Part shown: one piece after another, positions 12,215 through 24,002 of the stretch | How the letters are laid out: each line of letters begins with the position of its first letter | Position numbering within the stretch: the first letter of the stretch is position 1 | NCBI GenBank assembly: GCA_022592445.1 | Contig: JABYQR010000037.1 | Location: 1 to 64,000, forward strand | Length of the DNA stretch: 64,000 nucleotides | DNA from: Cytidiella melzeri | Taxonomy: Eukaryota > Basidiomycota > Agaricomycetes > Polyporales > Irpicaceae | Direction of reading: 5' to 3' | Notes under the pieces: generated by a model | Databases searched by the model: none | The model's input: only the letters and a program-made list of their open reading frames with translations | What the model was told of the DNA's origin: nothing | Made by a program: the position numbers and the translations under genes

Positions 12215-13690
12215 GGTCTCCCGTCACGGCTCGGTCTCCAGCTGCAGCTAGCACTCAATGAAATCTACCCGCTCCAGTCTTGACTGCAGCTCCGAGCTCT
12301 GGAGGTATTGAGTTTTCATCCAAGCTCCCCCGAATAAGCTTCCAGGCCTCCGTGATTCGTATGGAGAGGGAATGGGCCGCGGTCCTAATATTGTGTCTCA
12401 CGATACATGATTGTACCGCCGTAACCGTAAGGTTGGCCAATTTTAATCGAGAAGCGATAGTGTCAACCTTAACACAGTACTTACTGTGAGTGAAACTACT
12501 CTCCGATGCAGTATGTGGTCCTCTCCTGCTCGTAACAGAGGTTGTAGGCGCTCCTGGCGGTTCCTTGGCTCGTTTGCACAGTGTCGTGTGCTTGCAGCAG
12601 GACGTGAGTCGTTTGCTTCTCTCCCAATCGCGTTTTCCAGCTTTCGCAGTTCTTGCCGTTATCTTTTCTACTTATTTCCTTCGTAATAATGCAATGGCGC
12701 ACGTCGAATCAACTGACTTTTCGTTACCTGAACCATGACACGGCTAAAATGTGGCCAAGCGCATTATCGCCGCAACTGATTCCACAGACCGTAAAGCCCA
12801 TCTCTGGTGTGCAGATGTCCGTAAAGACGGCGATCCGTTTGTCGAAGCACTTTGAGGGCAACAAGAACTTCGTCAGCGATTCTCTCTCCCACTGCACTCG
12901 TCCTTGACGTTGTACAGGCTCGAGGCTGGGCTTACCTACCAGTCTGTCTCAGCAGTTTGAAGGCCGTGTCTTGCTGTCGTCTCAGGACCCTGGCCTAACG
13001 TAATGACTCCTGTGGTACTCACCGCCACTGCCTGTGTTCCTCAAACTCGTAGCGCTGACAGTCAGATTTCTGTGATGACAAGCAGGCAAGCATAGCTTGT
13101 GAGTGCCAATTTACTCACATCTTGTTTCAAAAGAAATGCGCACAATATTGCATCTGCTCATCACCGCTGATGTTAGTTCGACGGACGATCAAGATCGTCG
13201 ACAGGGCGTGGAAAGCCCTTGATCTCGGCAGCAAATTTACGGTTATCTTATCAAACTGTCGATTGTCCCCGAACAACTTGCCAGCTGGCAGCCTGCTAGT
13301 GGTACCCCCAGCGCGATTCCGTCACGTCCGTAGACAACTACGAACGCTCACCAAAAAGCTGACATTATTGTCTCAACCGTGACGTTTTATTATCGCAAAG
13401 CAGTATGCCAGTATGCTACGAGCTTCCTCATGTAAATTGAGCGGACGTAAGAGGTCTCGGCGCGGGTTCGGTATATAAATTGAGAACATTTTCTGGTAGG
13501 TACGTGGCATCCCACCATGTTCGTTGGGAAAATGGGAATGTAGACGGCCATGTCTGTCGCTCTCAGCACTGTTTCGTGGGATTGCAGGCGCAGAAAATGA
13601 GATCATTAAGGAACAGATAAGATGTGGAATAAATATTAATTATTAAGACAAGACGAATGGACGGAAGGCGATTGGCTGATCATGACAGAT
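12215..13690. other. Intergenic, no gene recognised
   Basis: About 1.5 kb between the broken hypothetical gene and the GATA regulator. Short frames on both strands resemble nothing I know. The last part is AT-rich and probably belongs to the promoter of the next gene. Confidence 0.35.
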
Positions 13691-13913
13691 TGATAATCGG
13701 TATTTTATCAAAGTTAACTCCCTCCCGGGCGACACTGTTCCAGACGGATCTCTCCCTCTTTCTACAACTTCCCAGTCTCATCCCCCTCGTCTGTCTCATC
13801 ACCGCCGTCCGTCTCTTCCTCGACGCGTTTCTCTTCTTCTTCGTCGTCGTCGAACGCGTCGTGTTTTCAGCTCTTCTCGTCCTCTCGTCTAATCTACTTT
13901 TACTCATCTTATC
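13691..13913 (+). promoter_or_regulatory. GATA-core sites upstream of the GATA regulator
   Basis: TGATAA at 13691-13696 and TTATCA at 13705-13710 form an inverted pair 8 bp apart, and a third core (TTATC) lies at 13909-13913, all within 280 bp of the start codon. Fungal GATA factors bind such cores; SRE-type repressors prefer ATC-W-GATAA, which these match only in part. Autoregulation is plausible but inferred. A long C/T-rich stretch (about 13740-13960) follows, as is common before fungal transcription starts. Confidence 0.4.
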
Positions 13914-13965
13914 GTAATCGAGCTCTCCTCGCGCCTCCTCTCGCCCTCAGGCAACACCTAATACC

Positions 13966-16900
13966 ATGCCTGCCGTAGTCATGGCCTCCCCCGTCAACAC
14001 GCACAACCCAGCACTCTCAAAGATTCATTTCAATGGCCAGCTCACTCCTCCGCCATCCGATCACTCTAGAAACGGCAACGACCACCCGCCATCCCCCACT
14101 CCTACCCCCACCCCGTCCTCTCCAACCCCTGCAATCAGTTTGCAACGTATCGCTCCTGCGCCCAGCACAGAAATCCCTCCCAGGGAAAAGAGCACCGAGA
14201 ATGTTGATCTTGCGCTCAGCCAGAGCCAGGCTGCGTCGCCTTCTTCAGTTATCAACACGAAGCCTCCTTGCGCTAATTGCGGTGCTTTTTCGACCCCGTT
14301 GTGGCGCAGAGATGGCGAAGGCAAGGCAGTATGTAATGCGTGTGGTGAGTTCTGCTGCATCTTGTAGTGTTGCATCTCGTTTCGGCTCCTTTGGAGGTGT
14401 ACGGACGGCCTGTTGTTTGCCACGTGGATCTACGGATCCTTGCAACGTTCAGACGAGGCTAATCGTGTATTGATTCCTCGCGTTTCTGGTGAGGAGATAT
14501 GTGCCTGCATAGGCAATCCCATCCTCATTATGCGCTTCTGAGGGCCCGGGCATGATCACAAACGCATCTTGCACGTCTTTGCCTGCTTCTCCGTCTCTGC
14601 AACCGCCTTTGTCAAGATGGTTACTGACGCGTTTCCTTTCCTTTCTTCCTGTCAACCCCCATAACATCCATGCTCTTCACATCGGGAACGCGTGTACCCC
14701 CCACCGCGTTGCTTACATCTCCCTTCCTATGGCGCTCGATCGCGATGTATGAACCTCGCCGCCTCATGCTTCTGGTGACATGCTTGCTCTACCCTCAGGC
14801 CTCTATTGGAAACACAAAAACATGCCACGTCCTACCAACCTCAGTCGTTCTTCAGCAAGCGCGAACGCCGTAGCGTCCGCGACACATCCTGACGCGAACC
14901 AAGTTCCAGTTGACGTAAAGCATTTCCGCTTGTCCTTTTACAAGTACGTCTATCTAACTAAGACTCGGTTGATCAACAGCAGATGTCTCCGAAATCGCCT
15001 TCGGCCTCCACCGCTGTGCGCATACCGACGCCAGCTGCTTCCCCGCCTCTTGTGTCGAATCAGGCTTCACCCGTCACGGTCGGATCGGCCAAGGATCAAT
15101 CTCAGACAATTGCGCACTTAGCCGGCACATGCCCTGGCGACGGAAGGTGTGATGGCACTGGTGGAACCTCTGCTTGTTCTGGCTGCCCAACCTTCAACAA
15201 CAACGCGCTGGCAGCATCGACAAGTCACTCGGACCCAGCTCCCCCTGCACCAGCCTTTTCCCCACCTCCGGCTCCGACCCCGTCGCCGGAGGCCAACGGC
15301 AAAATGCGTCCTAATGCCAAGACTCCGGGTGCAGCTGGTGCAGTTGGTGCATTGAGTTGCGCAAACTGTGGAACGTCAACCACTCCTTTGTGGAGGAGAG
15401 ATGATGTTGGGAACAATATCTGCAACGCTTGTGGTACGTCTTGTCGCTGTGTGTCTTTGTTGTTTTGGATTGCTATCATTGTTGCCCAACGCATCGATGT
15501 GCGGTCCCTCCAATCTGCCGTTCTCTTTCATCGCATGCAAGCCCCTCGATTGTTGGCGTGTCTCATCAGCATGCTTTTGACACACGTGGTGCTCGGTCGT
15601 CGTGTCAATCCGGTGTCAGTCCGGGCTTTAGCCGCGTGACGAGTTTCCCACGGTTGTGGGATCTTATCAGATAGTGCCAGCGCACCACTATCAAGCCAAT
15701 TCGACTCCCGCCAAGGTCGATAATCTCGTTGTGTCAGAACTACCCTCTCAAACCTGTGCTGGCCTAGAGGCTTTTTCCTTGTTACTCTTTCATGCTCGTT
15801 AGGATTCAGCTTCCTGAGACTAATTAAACCTCAACGTCACATAGGTTTGTACTTCAAGCTGCACGGTACCCACCGGCCTAACTCTATGAAAAAGACGGTC
15901 ATCAAACGTCGCAAGCGTGTATCTGCTGCTCCTGGTGCTCCAGGCTCCCCTAACGCGCAAGACCGCATGTCAGACCAGGCAGCCGCTGAAGTCCTCGCGA
16001 GCGTTGGCCGCTCGCACAGCTCGCAAGGCATGCGCCCTGACGAGGACGCAGATGAGCCAGAGGGGCAGCCGAAGAGGAAGAGGGTCAGAAAAACAAAGTC
16101 TGAGAGGGAAAGGGAGGCAGCGGCGATGGACGTTGACGACGAAGAGCCCCCAATTACCACGACGTCGAGGAGGAGGGGTGGCAGAGGGGCCACGGGAACG
16201 CCTTCGAGAGAGCCAGCGCATACTTGGGTCGATGGTATGTCGTTGTTGCAACGAGCATGTCGTCTGACTGCTGATCTTTCGGGTGATGTAAAAATAGAAC
16301 CAGCAAGACTTTCTGCTGGCCGTCCTGGAAGTTCGGATGGAAGATACGGCTCTGGTGCTCCAAGGGGCAATCCTTTTGGACACCCGCACTTGCATCCTCA
16401 AAACCCCCACGGCGGGTTTGATCTACCTCCCTTGAACGCTGCGCTTGGGGAATCTGCATCGCTTCTGAGAGAGGGTGCTCCAGCTAGCTACGTGCGCTCT
16501 GGCTCTGCTGCTGCGCTAAGTGCTCCTAGCAGGACCCACTCACCGCTGGCTGGGCCGGGAATTAGCAGTTCTGGACCGGGTGGAGTTGGGTATGTACTTC
16601 CCCCACCCCACAATCTCACTCATGGGTATCCGGGTGGGTACTCATACCCGGTGCCGCCCTCTCGCCATACTCCCCCGCCTGTGCCGACGATGATGGACCT
16701 CGAGAGGCACTACACCGAGCTCGGGGACGAGAAGAGGCGTTTGGAGGAGCTGATCTTGAGGACGGATCGGTTGATGGCGGGTATTAGACGCGGAATGGAC
16801 GACATCAGGATGTCCCACTTGTCCCACCCTGCGACTCGACCTCCGTCGACTCAGCCGCTCGCGCATCATCAACCTCCTTCCCCGCGTGAGCCCCAGACTT

Positions 16901-17031
16901 CGGGTTCTGTGCAAGCAGTGCCGCTAAAGCGCGGAGAAAGGTCTCCGAGCACCCACCGGGAGCGCGAGGTTCACGGACGGGAGAGCGTCTGGCCTGTCAA
17001 TCCTCCTGAAAGCGTCGATGCTCGGGACTGA
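13966..17031 (+). CDS. Two-finger GATA transcription factor, iron regulator (Urbs1/SRE type)
   Basis: Exons 13966-14344, 14799-14914, 14983-15433 and 15845-17031 are in phase and encode about 710 residues. Finger 1 is C-X2-C-X17-C-X2-C ([15 protein letters not shown], Cys 102-126) and finger 2 has the same spacing ([15 protein letters not shown]). Between them lies the cysteine-rich block [19 protein letters not shown], the hallmark of Urbs1/SreA/Sre1/Cir1 repressors, which senses or binds iron. After finger 2 come basic stretches and, near the C-terminus, [20 protein letters not shown], a predicted coiled coil. In other fungi this factor represses siderophore and iron-uptake genes when iron is plentiful. 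Both fingers are cut by an intron after their last Cys. A 63-nt stretch (16235-16297) looks like an intron with good ends but is also in frame, so it may be retained or spliced. Acceptor use at 14979 or 14982 changes one residue. Confidence 0.92.
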
Positions 17032-17872
17032 TGAAACCTTCTGTCATCCCATTATGCCTCTCACTTGTTGTGTTTCTTATCTGCTATCCTGTTGTTTCTT
17101 ATTGACCACTAGCGTCTCTCCTATCATATCGTATCATCTGTTGTAGTTCGCCCTCCGTGCTCCTTTCTCTTCTTGACTCTCGCTTCGTTATATTTTGCCC
17201 TGTCATATATCCACCCAGACGCTGCTAGTTTTTTGTCTTACAGTGTTCCGCATCTTACATATAGCATCAACTATTTCCTGTTTCTTCCGTCGCTCACTCC
17301 TTTCCTGGCTGTTATCCCTGTCTAACAGCCAGCTCTAGCCTGGAATTTGTACTCGTTATCCGTATTTTCATGTTCTTTGTAATATTTGGTTGTTTGTCGG
17401 GTACTTGACTTTGCCCTGTCTGTTAGCTGTGTAGAGTAGTACATAGCTTTATAGAACTATGCAGCTGCGTACTATGTGTTTCTTGGGTGCGATCGCGGAT
17501 TCACTGTAAGAGCCACAGGGGCGAGGTATTCTATTTGTCGGTGTGGTAATCACAAGATAAACGCGAGAGCCAGTACATATAAGGAGACGCGCGTGTCACT
17601 TGCATCAATGCATCATGGCTCGTCACCAGTGCCAACGATGGCGACGGCGACGACGGCGACGACGAGGGTGCATTAGAATACGACATCGGCGCTACAATAC
17701 TAGGTGTCGCGGGTAGATGAAAAACATACAGGAGTTATTTTCTCCTCGTTGCTGATAAGACAACAGTGAGCATGTGGACAGTTTGGGGGGTTTTCACGTG
17801 AAAATTTGCACCCAATAGTGGCAGAGGTTGAGGGTGATGTGTGCATGAGCCCAATCTCTCTCCACGACCATC
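17032..17872. other. 3' region of the GATA gene and upstream region of the Opi1 gene
   Basis: The first 400 bases are T-rich and probably hold the 3' UTR of the GATA gene. A short GGCGACGGCGACGAC-type run lies at about 17640-17665. No other gene recognised. Confidence 0.4.
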
Positions 17873-20800
17873 ATGGCCACGGCGGACATCATCGCGAAGA
17901 ACAACGTCGAGCATCCAGCTCTCGATGACCAGGATGAATCCGTGCGTATCGCCGTAAGGGCCCTGGGAGATATGAGGAACAGCGTGCATGCCTCGCCTTC
18001 AACGTGTATGTACTTTTGTTATCTGCTTTTTTTTTCCCTCGAGGTTCACACAGGCCCATGAGTTAGCATTCCAACCGACACCTGCGTTGTCGGTTTCGTC
18101 CAGGTCTACATCACCGTCATTGGACGACGAAGAATCCGCAGATTTTGTCTCGCGGGTGTCCACTACTTTTCCACTTGTGAACACGGCGTTGAAGGCGTAT
18201 GAGCAGGGCAAGGCTAGCTCCAGGGTGGTCAAGGTGCGTGTTCAGATTCATTTGTAGTTCGTGCACATCTCATAGATGGCGACTAACCTCACCCTGTCAG
18301 TACGGAGCGGAGATGATGGAGTCGTCTGTGAAGACCATCTCTCGTCCTGTTATTGGACGCCTGCCGGTGAATCAACTTGATGAATTCGCGTGCAGACAGC
18401 TGGATAGAGTGAGTTCCTCTCTGATCTTGATTTTATTTTCTCTCTTTTCCGTGCGTCTTGTGCTATGTCATGGGCTGGCGCTCCGTGCTCAGGTATTTCC
18501 ATTATGGCACGAGGCTGCGGGTGTTGGTCCATCTTGCCCGCAGTACTTTGCATATTTGCAATTGGCCGTAGAGTGCACTTAAGTGGTGATTCTGCGACAG
18601 CCCATTAATGGTGTTTCGTTTGTGCAGTTGTTGTTTCCGCTTTGATCTTCGGCTATGACGCCTCTTGATCCTGCCTATTCCAGAGTTTCTCTTGCATTCA
18701 CATATCGTGGTCATGCGATAGCCGCATGAGGCATTTTTGCTTCATATCCCATTTTACTAGGCGATTCCTCTCTGTCTACACATCAAGCCACTGATGGCGA
18801 TGCGCCCGGCTCACATATACGTGTGGCTCAAGCTGTGCTGTTGCAACACAGTTTATCGAGCTTCTATAGCCGGCTACTCACGGTCAAATAGTTGCCGCGA
18901 ACGTTTGCAGCCTCAACGAGAACTGGCGGACTGTATCTGTGGGAGCTCGTACTTGCGGCACATGCATCATCCGGGCAGCGAGTCAATGTCACCAGACTGG
19001 TCTAGTGACACCCTTAGCGTGCATTTCCATTGGGGTAGAGACGCAAACGGTGGATACTGAGTCTTAATTGAGGCCTATATATCATACATTTTCGATTGGG
19101 GATCTTCCTCTGAATTTCACTTCAGCTGGCTAACCACGCTTGCATTTTTCTCAGATTGATAGCTATCGCCGTCGACCGTCTGTAACTGGCGAAACACCGG
19201 ATCGTGGCCGTCTGCTCAATAACGATGAGAGCGAACGATCGCAAAACGGTTCGTGGACATCTGCTCTGCGAGATCTTTCGATGGTTCGAGGCCGTCCGCC
19301 ACGATACAACACCAGCGATTCTCGCGCCGACAGAGACAGTAGAGATGTAAGCATGATCCGAGCGGAGGGTAAGCCCACTCATATATACCACGGCAAGAAT
19401 CCGTGTGATGCCCATGATCCTCACCTTATGATTGCAGATGGTGCACTTCAGTCGCCTGGTGTGGATGACGTCCATAGCCGGACCCCTACACCGCGGCAAG
19501 ATGAGACAACTCCAGCGGGACCTTCCAGACCAAGTAGCGGGAATGAAAACCAGCAGCAGGTTGCGCAAAGAAGCCGATGGCAGGCGGTTCTCCTTGAGGC
19601 CGGAGGTATTGGTGCTGCTGTCAGCGAGGAAAGCATGCGTAGGCTCAAGTACTGCTTGGAGTGGCTGCAGGTATGTTCATTTATTGCTCCACGCAGCCGT
19701 TCTTCTGGCATTCCGCAATAGAGCAACAGAATTTCATTGATTGTTTTGGAACACCGGTGCTGATCATGCCTATTTTCACAGTATGCCACCGTTCACATCG
19801 ATGCCCAGATTCTCGTTCTGCGAGATTTCATTGCTTCGTTGCAAAATGCTGCCTCTCCTTCTTCCCCACGCTCGGTAGCAAATGCACCGCTGTCAGAACA
19901 CCATCTTCAAACACTGACAAACATTCGCCGCGACGTTGTGGAAACCATACGACAAGTTGTCGATGTCGTCTCAAAGTACGCAGGTGGTGCGCTGCCAGAG
20001 CCTGCAAAAGCTCGCGTGCGACAATTCATACTATGCTTGCCACAGCGCTGGGCACAAGCAGCATCGGGGCCTAACGTTGGATTAGTGACTGCGTCGTCCG
20101 AGCAGGCGGTGAAGAAAGAAGCAGGGCGTGGTAGAGGCCGAACAACGGCACCGTATACTTACGGGCCTGGTGAAGCTGGGCCATCATCCAGATCGCGTCC
20201 GGCGTCGAGAGCTACCTCTCCGTCTTCTTTGCGTGCACACGGAGCGTCGAGGACAGCAGCGAACGGCGGGCCGCATGTGGCTACAGCGGGTTCGGCCACG
20301 AACGCTGCGCAGAAAATCCTTACGCTTGCTACTGAGAGTTTGGATATGCTCCGGGCTGTGACATCTGTGTTCAAGGATAGCTTGGACAAGGCCGACGCGT
20401 GAGTATTCTGCTAATATAGTAGAGTCTCGCTGATTGTTGCCGTTTTCTAGTTGGGTTGAGAGACTCCGGTATGTGGGCGTGCAACGACAGAACTCCTCGT
20501 CTATCGCTAGTCTGCCCCTGTCATCTTCCCTTAACGACCAACCGGAAGATTCACCAAAAGAATACAGGGAGCCTTTGCCTCCCATACAGCTGACACCAGG
20601 CTCGAGCAGAGCGCACTCACCGGTACCCGGAATAGCAGCACTGCAGCTTCCTCCCCTCGATCCCGCTCTGTACGCCCAGTCGTCTTCATACAGTCGGCAT
20701 CATCATCACAGCAGTAACACTCAACACCGTCACCATCACCATGCCTCGCACGATCATGTGCTCGAAAGGGACACGGATTGGGATAACGACCAAGGGAGGG

Positions 20801-20991
20801 AGAGATACGGGAGTGTTGGCGATGGACCTGCAAAGGACTTTGACGCCCTGACGTTGAATAACGGGCCTGTCGTCTCCTTGGCGAGGTATAGCAGCTCTGC
20901 CTCTTTGAAGGATGTCATACCTGAAGAAGGCGAAGGAGCCGTTACTTCTGGCAGCTTGAGGTCCGCTGCGAGTATGGATGTGGACACGTGA
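17873..20991 (+). CDS. OPI1: Opi1-domain transcriptional regulator
   Basis: Seven exons (17873-18005, 18067-18233, 18301-18408, 19155-19368, 19438-19670, 19782-20398, 20451-20991) join in phase to encode 670 residues. The N-terminal half has the Opi1 signature PLVNTALKAYEQGKASSRVV, KYGAEMMESSVKTISRPVI and LDEFACRQLDR. Further on come RRLKYCLEWLQYATVHIDAQ and LVLRDFIASL, then a helical segment (LATESLDMLRAVTSVFKDSL) and a disordered His/Ser-rich tail. In yeast, Opi1 is held at the ER by phosphatidic acid and represses phospholipid genes in the nucleus when inositol is present; the mushroom role is inferred from homology. Intron 3 is 746 nt, against 61-111 nt for the others, and splits the domain. 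No frame breaks, so the gene should be functional. Confidence 0.92.
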
Positions 20992-21227
20992 AAAGGCTTG
21001 AGAGAGTTTGGCTGCCCAGCTGGATCGCCGATATACTATGTTTGCTCGAGTGTCTTTCTGGACCCCTGGGTTTGTTCTCTTGTCGAGATGTTTGCCAGTC
21101 AAGTTGAAAACTTGTATTGTACTATCTTTATTCTTGGGCTTGGGATGCTATAGTGATGCATAGACGAGATTTTGGTTTCAAGCCGAGGACGACTATTTCT
21201 TCGTACGGTGGTATCGATATAGCTATA

Positions 21228-21926
21228 CTATGGGTTAGGGGGTGTTCGTAAACGCCTGTTTTTACGAACACTACCACGTTCAATAATTCCGCACCTCCAA
21301 ATATTACAAGTCTGCTGTGAGCAATAGAGGACTACAATAGCATTCTTTTGGTGTAAAGAAAATATTTTAAACGTGAGGTGTGAGGTTGTTAGAGACGAAG
21401 CGGTGGGTTTCTGCACTCTACTTGGACTGATGGGGAGAGATTCGGGGTGATGAAGTGCATATTCTAAATCCGTCTCGCGAGAGCATAGTAACAAATATTG
21501 CATTACAACCTGCTCCAGCAGCCCGATATGTCTGAGTAGATGCGTAGAGTAGTGTTTACGAGCATTGACTTGCGTGACTTTGAGACCAAGCACGGTTCAA
21601 ACTCCGCCAGGACGCATATTGTAGCCTCGTCGCAACGGCGCGTTTGCGCGTTGTGTCTGGCACTTGCAAGTCATGTCGGAGTGAAAATTTGCCGACTGAT
21701 GCCGGTGTGACCAACCGTGACGTTTTTACGAACACTCCCTCTCTTTTGTATCCCTCGCCGGCATCCTGCCGCAGCTCGCTCTTCCTCTTCAAAACGCTTG
21801 AATACATTACGGTGTATCTTCAAGATGCACACGCACAGGTTTATGTACTTTTCAACAAATTTTGTTGAGTGTTCCCAGCGCAATGTGCTGAGCGCCGAAG
21901 TCTTACGAACACCCCCTAACCCATAG
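21228..21926. mobile_element. 699-bp MITE with 24-bp perfect TIRs and TA target duplication
   Basis: The left end (21228-21251, starting CTATGGGTTAGGGGGTG) and right end (21903-21926) are perfect 24-bp inverted repeats. TA dinucleotides at 21226-21227 and 21927-21928 flank them, as for Tc1/mariner/pogo-type insertion. No transposase is encoded, so it is non-autonomous. The motif TTACGAACAC occurs four times: in inverse form at 21242-21251, and at 21262-21271, 21726-21735 and 21903-21912. The first two copies can form a hairpin just inside the left end. These may be transposase-binding sites. It sits in the gap between the Opi1 gene and the Kre9-like gene. Confidence 0.85.
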
Positions 21927-21928
21927 TA

Positions 21929-22576
21929 GGTACTTGGTCAATCTAACAGAGATTAATTGCTGGGGGTCTCGGAGCAGCTCAGGGTTGGCAGAGCTTGCAG
22001 CTCACTGCCAACTGGGACAGGCCTAGGTACCTCGGTGAGTTTACCCCGCAGCAGTGAGCATGTGTGAGCTGACAATATTGCCCGACATAGTACTACTTGA
22101 TCATTCGAGTCGGTGTTACTGACCTCTCTGTTTTCAGGCTTGTGTCCACCGGAACAATGTCTGCTTGGCAATATTCCACGGCAGGTGACGGCGCAAGTTG
22201 CCCGCACTGCTTCTTACCACCGGTTTCGTGACAGTACTTTATTATCTTTGGAGTTTCGTGCATATGCTGTTAGTGAGTGCTCATGCTTACTATTGTAATC
22301 GTCAGTTAAATAGCTCCACTCAGCATTGAATCTTCTGAAACAACCCACCGATCTACTCGGTGAGGCTTGTGACGTTTCATGACATACGATTGAATCACAA
22401 ACTGGATAAAACACGGAAATCAACGAAAAGAATCTAAGGCCGACTCTGATCTGATTTATTGATACACGGCCTGTCATGCCCATCATGTTGCAGTATAAGA
22501 GGGGTTGCGGAACTCGCAGAGTATTGTATCCTGGATCCACCCTCCTTTGCACACTCGCACTCGAACGTCCTTTCCA
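21929..22576. other. Intergenic between the MITE and the Kre9-like gene
   Basis: No gene or repeat recognised. The part nearest the next start probably holds its promoter. Confidence 0.4.
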
Positions 22577-23534
22577 ATGTTTCCGTCCTTCGACATCATC
22601 CTTGCGGTGGCCGCTCTCTCTTCCAAGGGGCTCCAACTCGTTTCTGCCAACCCCGTTGCGGAAGTTGAGAAAAGGGCTCCGTATTATCCAGCTATCACCA
22701 GTCCAACTGCTGCTGCTTACTGGACCATCGACCACCAGGCATATGTGACTTGGTGCGCACCGTGACCATATCTAGCAGCTAGCATAATCTGAGCAGCTGT
22801 ATGATTTCTCTGTATTTGACAGGGATGCTTCATTGGTTCCTACCGACGCCGATCCAATTCCTTGGGTGCAGCTTTACAACACCACGGATTACGGCAGTGC
22901 CAATTATGTTACTACCCTCGCCTCGAGCTTTCCTGCTCAACCTGGGAAAGTGACCTTCACCGTGCCTGAGGTTGTTCCCGGTTCCTATTTCGTCATGCGT
23001 AAGCCAACAACTGTGTATGTCTTCTCGACAACTGTGAATTGATTTTTTTTCTTTCAAGTTGGTGAATGGGGACAAAGCAGCCCTCACTTTACTATTGGTG
23101 CCATCGACATCCCGTCGGCTCCTCATATCGAGAGTCCGAACACCAATACTGTTTGGCAACTGGGAACCCAGCAAGATGTCACTTGGTATGTCTGTCTTGG
23201 CAAAAAGCTCTACAAGTCGTCGTACTAACCGAATGGCGCCAGGGATACCTCAAATATTCGTGAGGACGCCGAGAACATCGCGTTCGTGGACTTGTACAAG
23301 ACCTCTTCCTACGGAAGTGCCGAGTTCGTGCTTGAAATCGCTGTGAACATTCCCCCTCAGCAGGGCAGCGTGAGCTTTACAGTTCCCGAAGATCTTACAC
23401 CCGAGGATGATTACTTTGTGATGGGTAAGTCTGAGCCTCGTGTGTTTATGTACCAGGTATTCACGTACTGACTGACGTGCTTCTTAGTCGGTATCTGGGG
23501 CAATAGCAGCCCTCACTTCACCATTTCACAGTAA
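22577..23534 (+). CDS. Secreted protein with two Kre9/Knh1-like (Ig-fold) domains
   Basis: Five exons (22577-22752, 22823-22998, 23059-23185, 23243-23424, 23488-23534) in phase encode 235 residues. The start is followed by a hydrophobic signal-like segment and a Kex2-like site (VEKR). Two repeats of about 90 residues follow. Each has a Pro/Trp-rich entry ending in V-T-W-D, a central LY-TT/TS-YGSA segment, a G-V/K-F-TVPE segment, Y/F-VM and a closing GxWG-SSPHFTI. This is the pattern of the fungal Kre9/Knh1 N-terminal domain in small secreted mushroom proteins. No Ser/Thr-rich stalk or GPI signal follows, so it is probably soluble in the wall or medium. Family roles point to cell-wall beta-glucan assembly, but this is not shown for such short forms. 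Confidence 0.82.
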
Positions 23535-24002
23535 ATCGCGGAGTCAGCGTTCAAGCTTCAAGCTTCAAGGGTGGGACTTAATGTCTGGCGTACATAATCC
23601 AGTCAGATCGTGTCGAGCTGCATGTATCTAGTTCGGATTTGATTAGCAATCAGTGATAGGATGGAAGGCGTCAGAGTGGTGAGCGCACCCTTGCACCGTG
23701 TGTGCTGCGAGTGTTTTCGTTCAAGATGAAGAGGCAGGCTGAACTAGGCACGCCTTGGCATAGTTTTACCTGTGAGAGACTTGACCTTTAGTACCCCGGC
23801 AAACATTACTGTCATCAAGGAAGGGGGTTGTGCGTATTATGAAGTAAAGTTGTTGTCGTATATGGAGATCATGCGATGGAATACAGTGAATAATGGAACA
23901 AATGAAAGAGATACTACATTCATGTCATGTATTGTGATCCTTCGTAACGGAACACCATGACTGAGCACTACCGTCCGCGGAATGCCGTGCCGTCGAATTA
24001 GT
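23535..24002. other. Intergenic between convergent genes
   Basis: Separates the Kre9-like gene (+) from the E2-variant gene (-). Presumably two 3' UTRs; a tandem CAAGCTTCAAGCTTCAAG lies at about 23551-23569. Nothing else seen. Confidence 0.4.

Noticed and set aside
21228..21251. Telomere-like TTAGGG in the MITE end
   Set aside because: It occurs once as part of a 24-bp inverted repeat with TA duplications; there is no tandem array.
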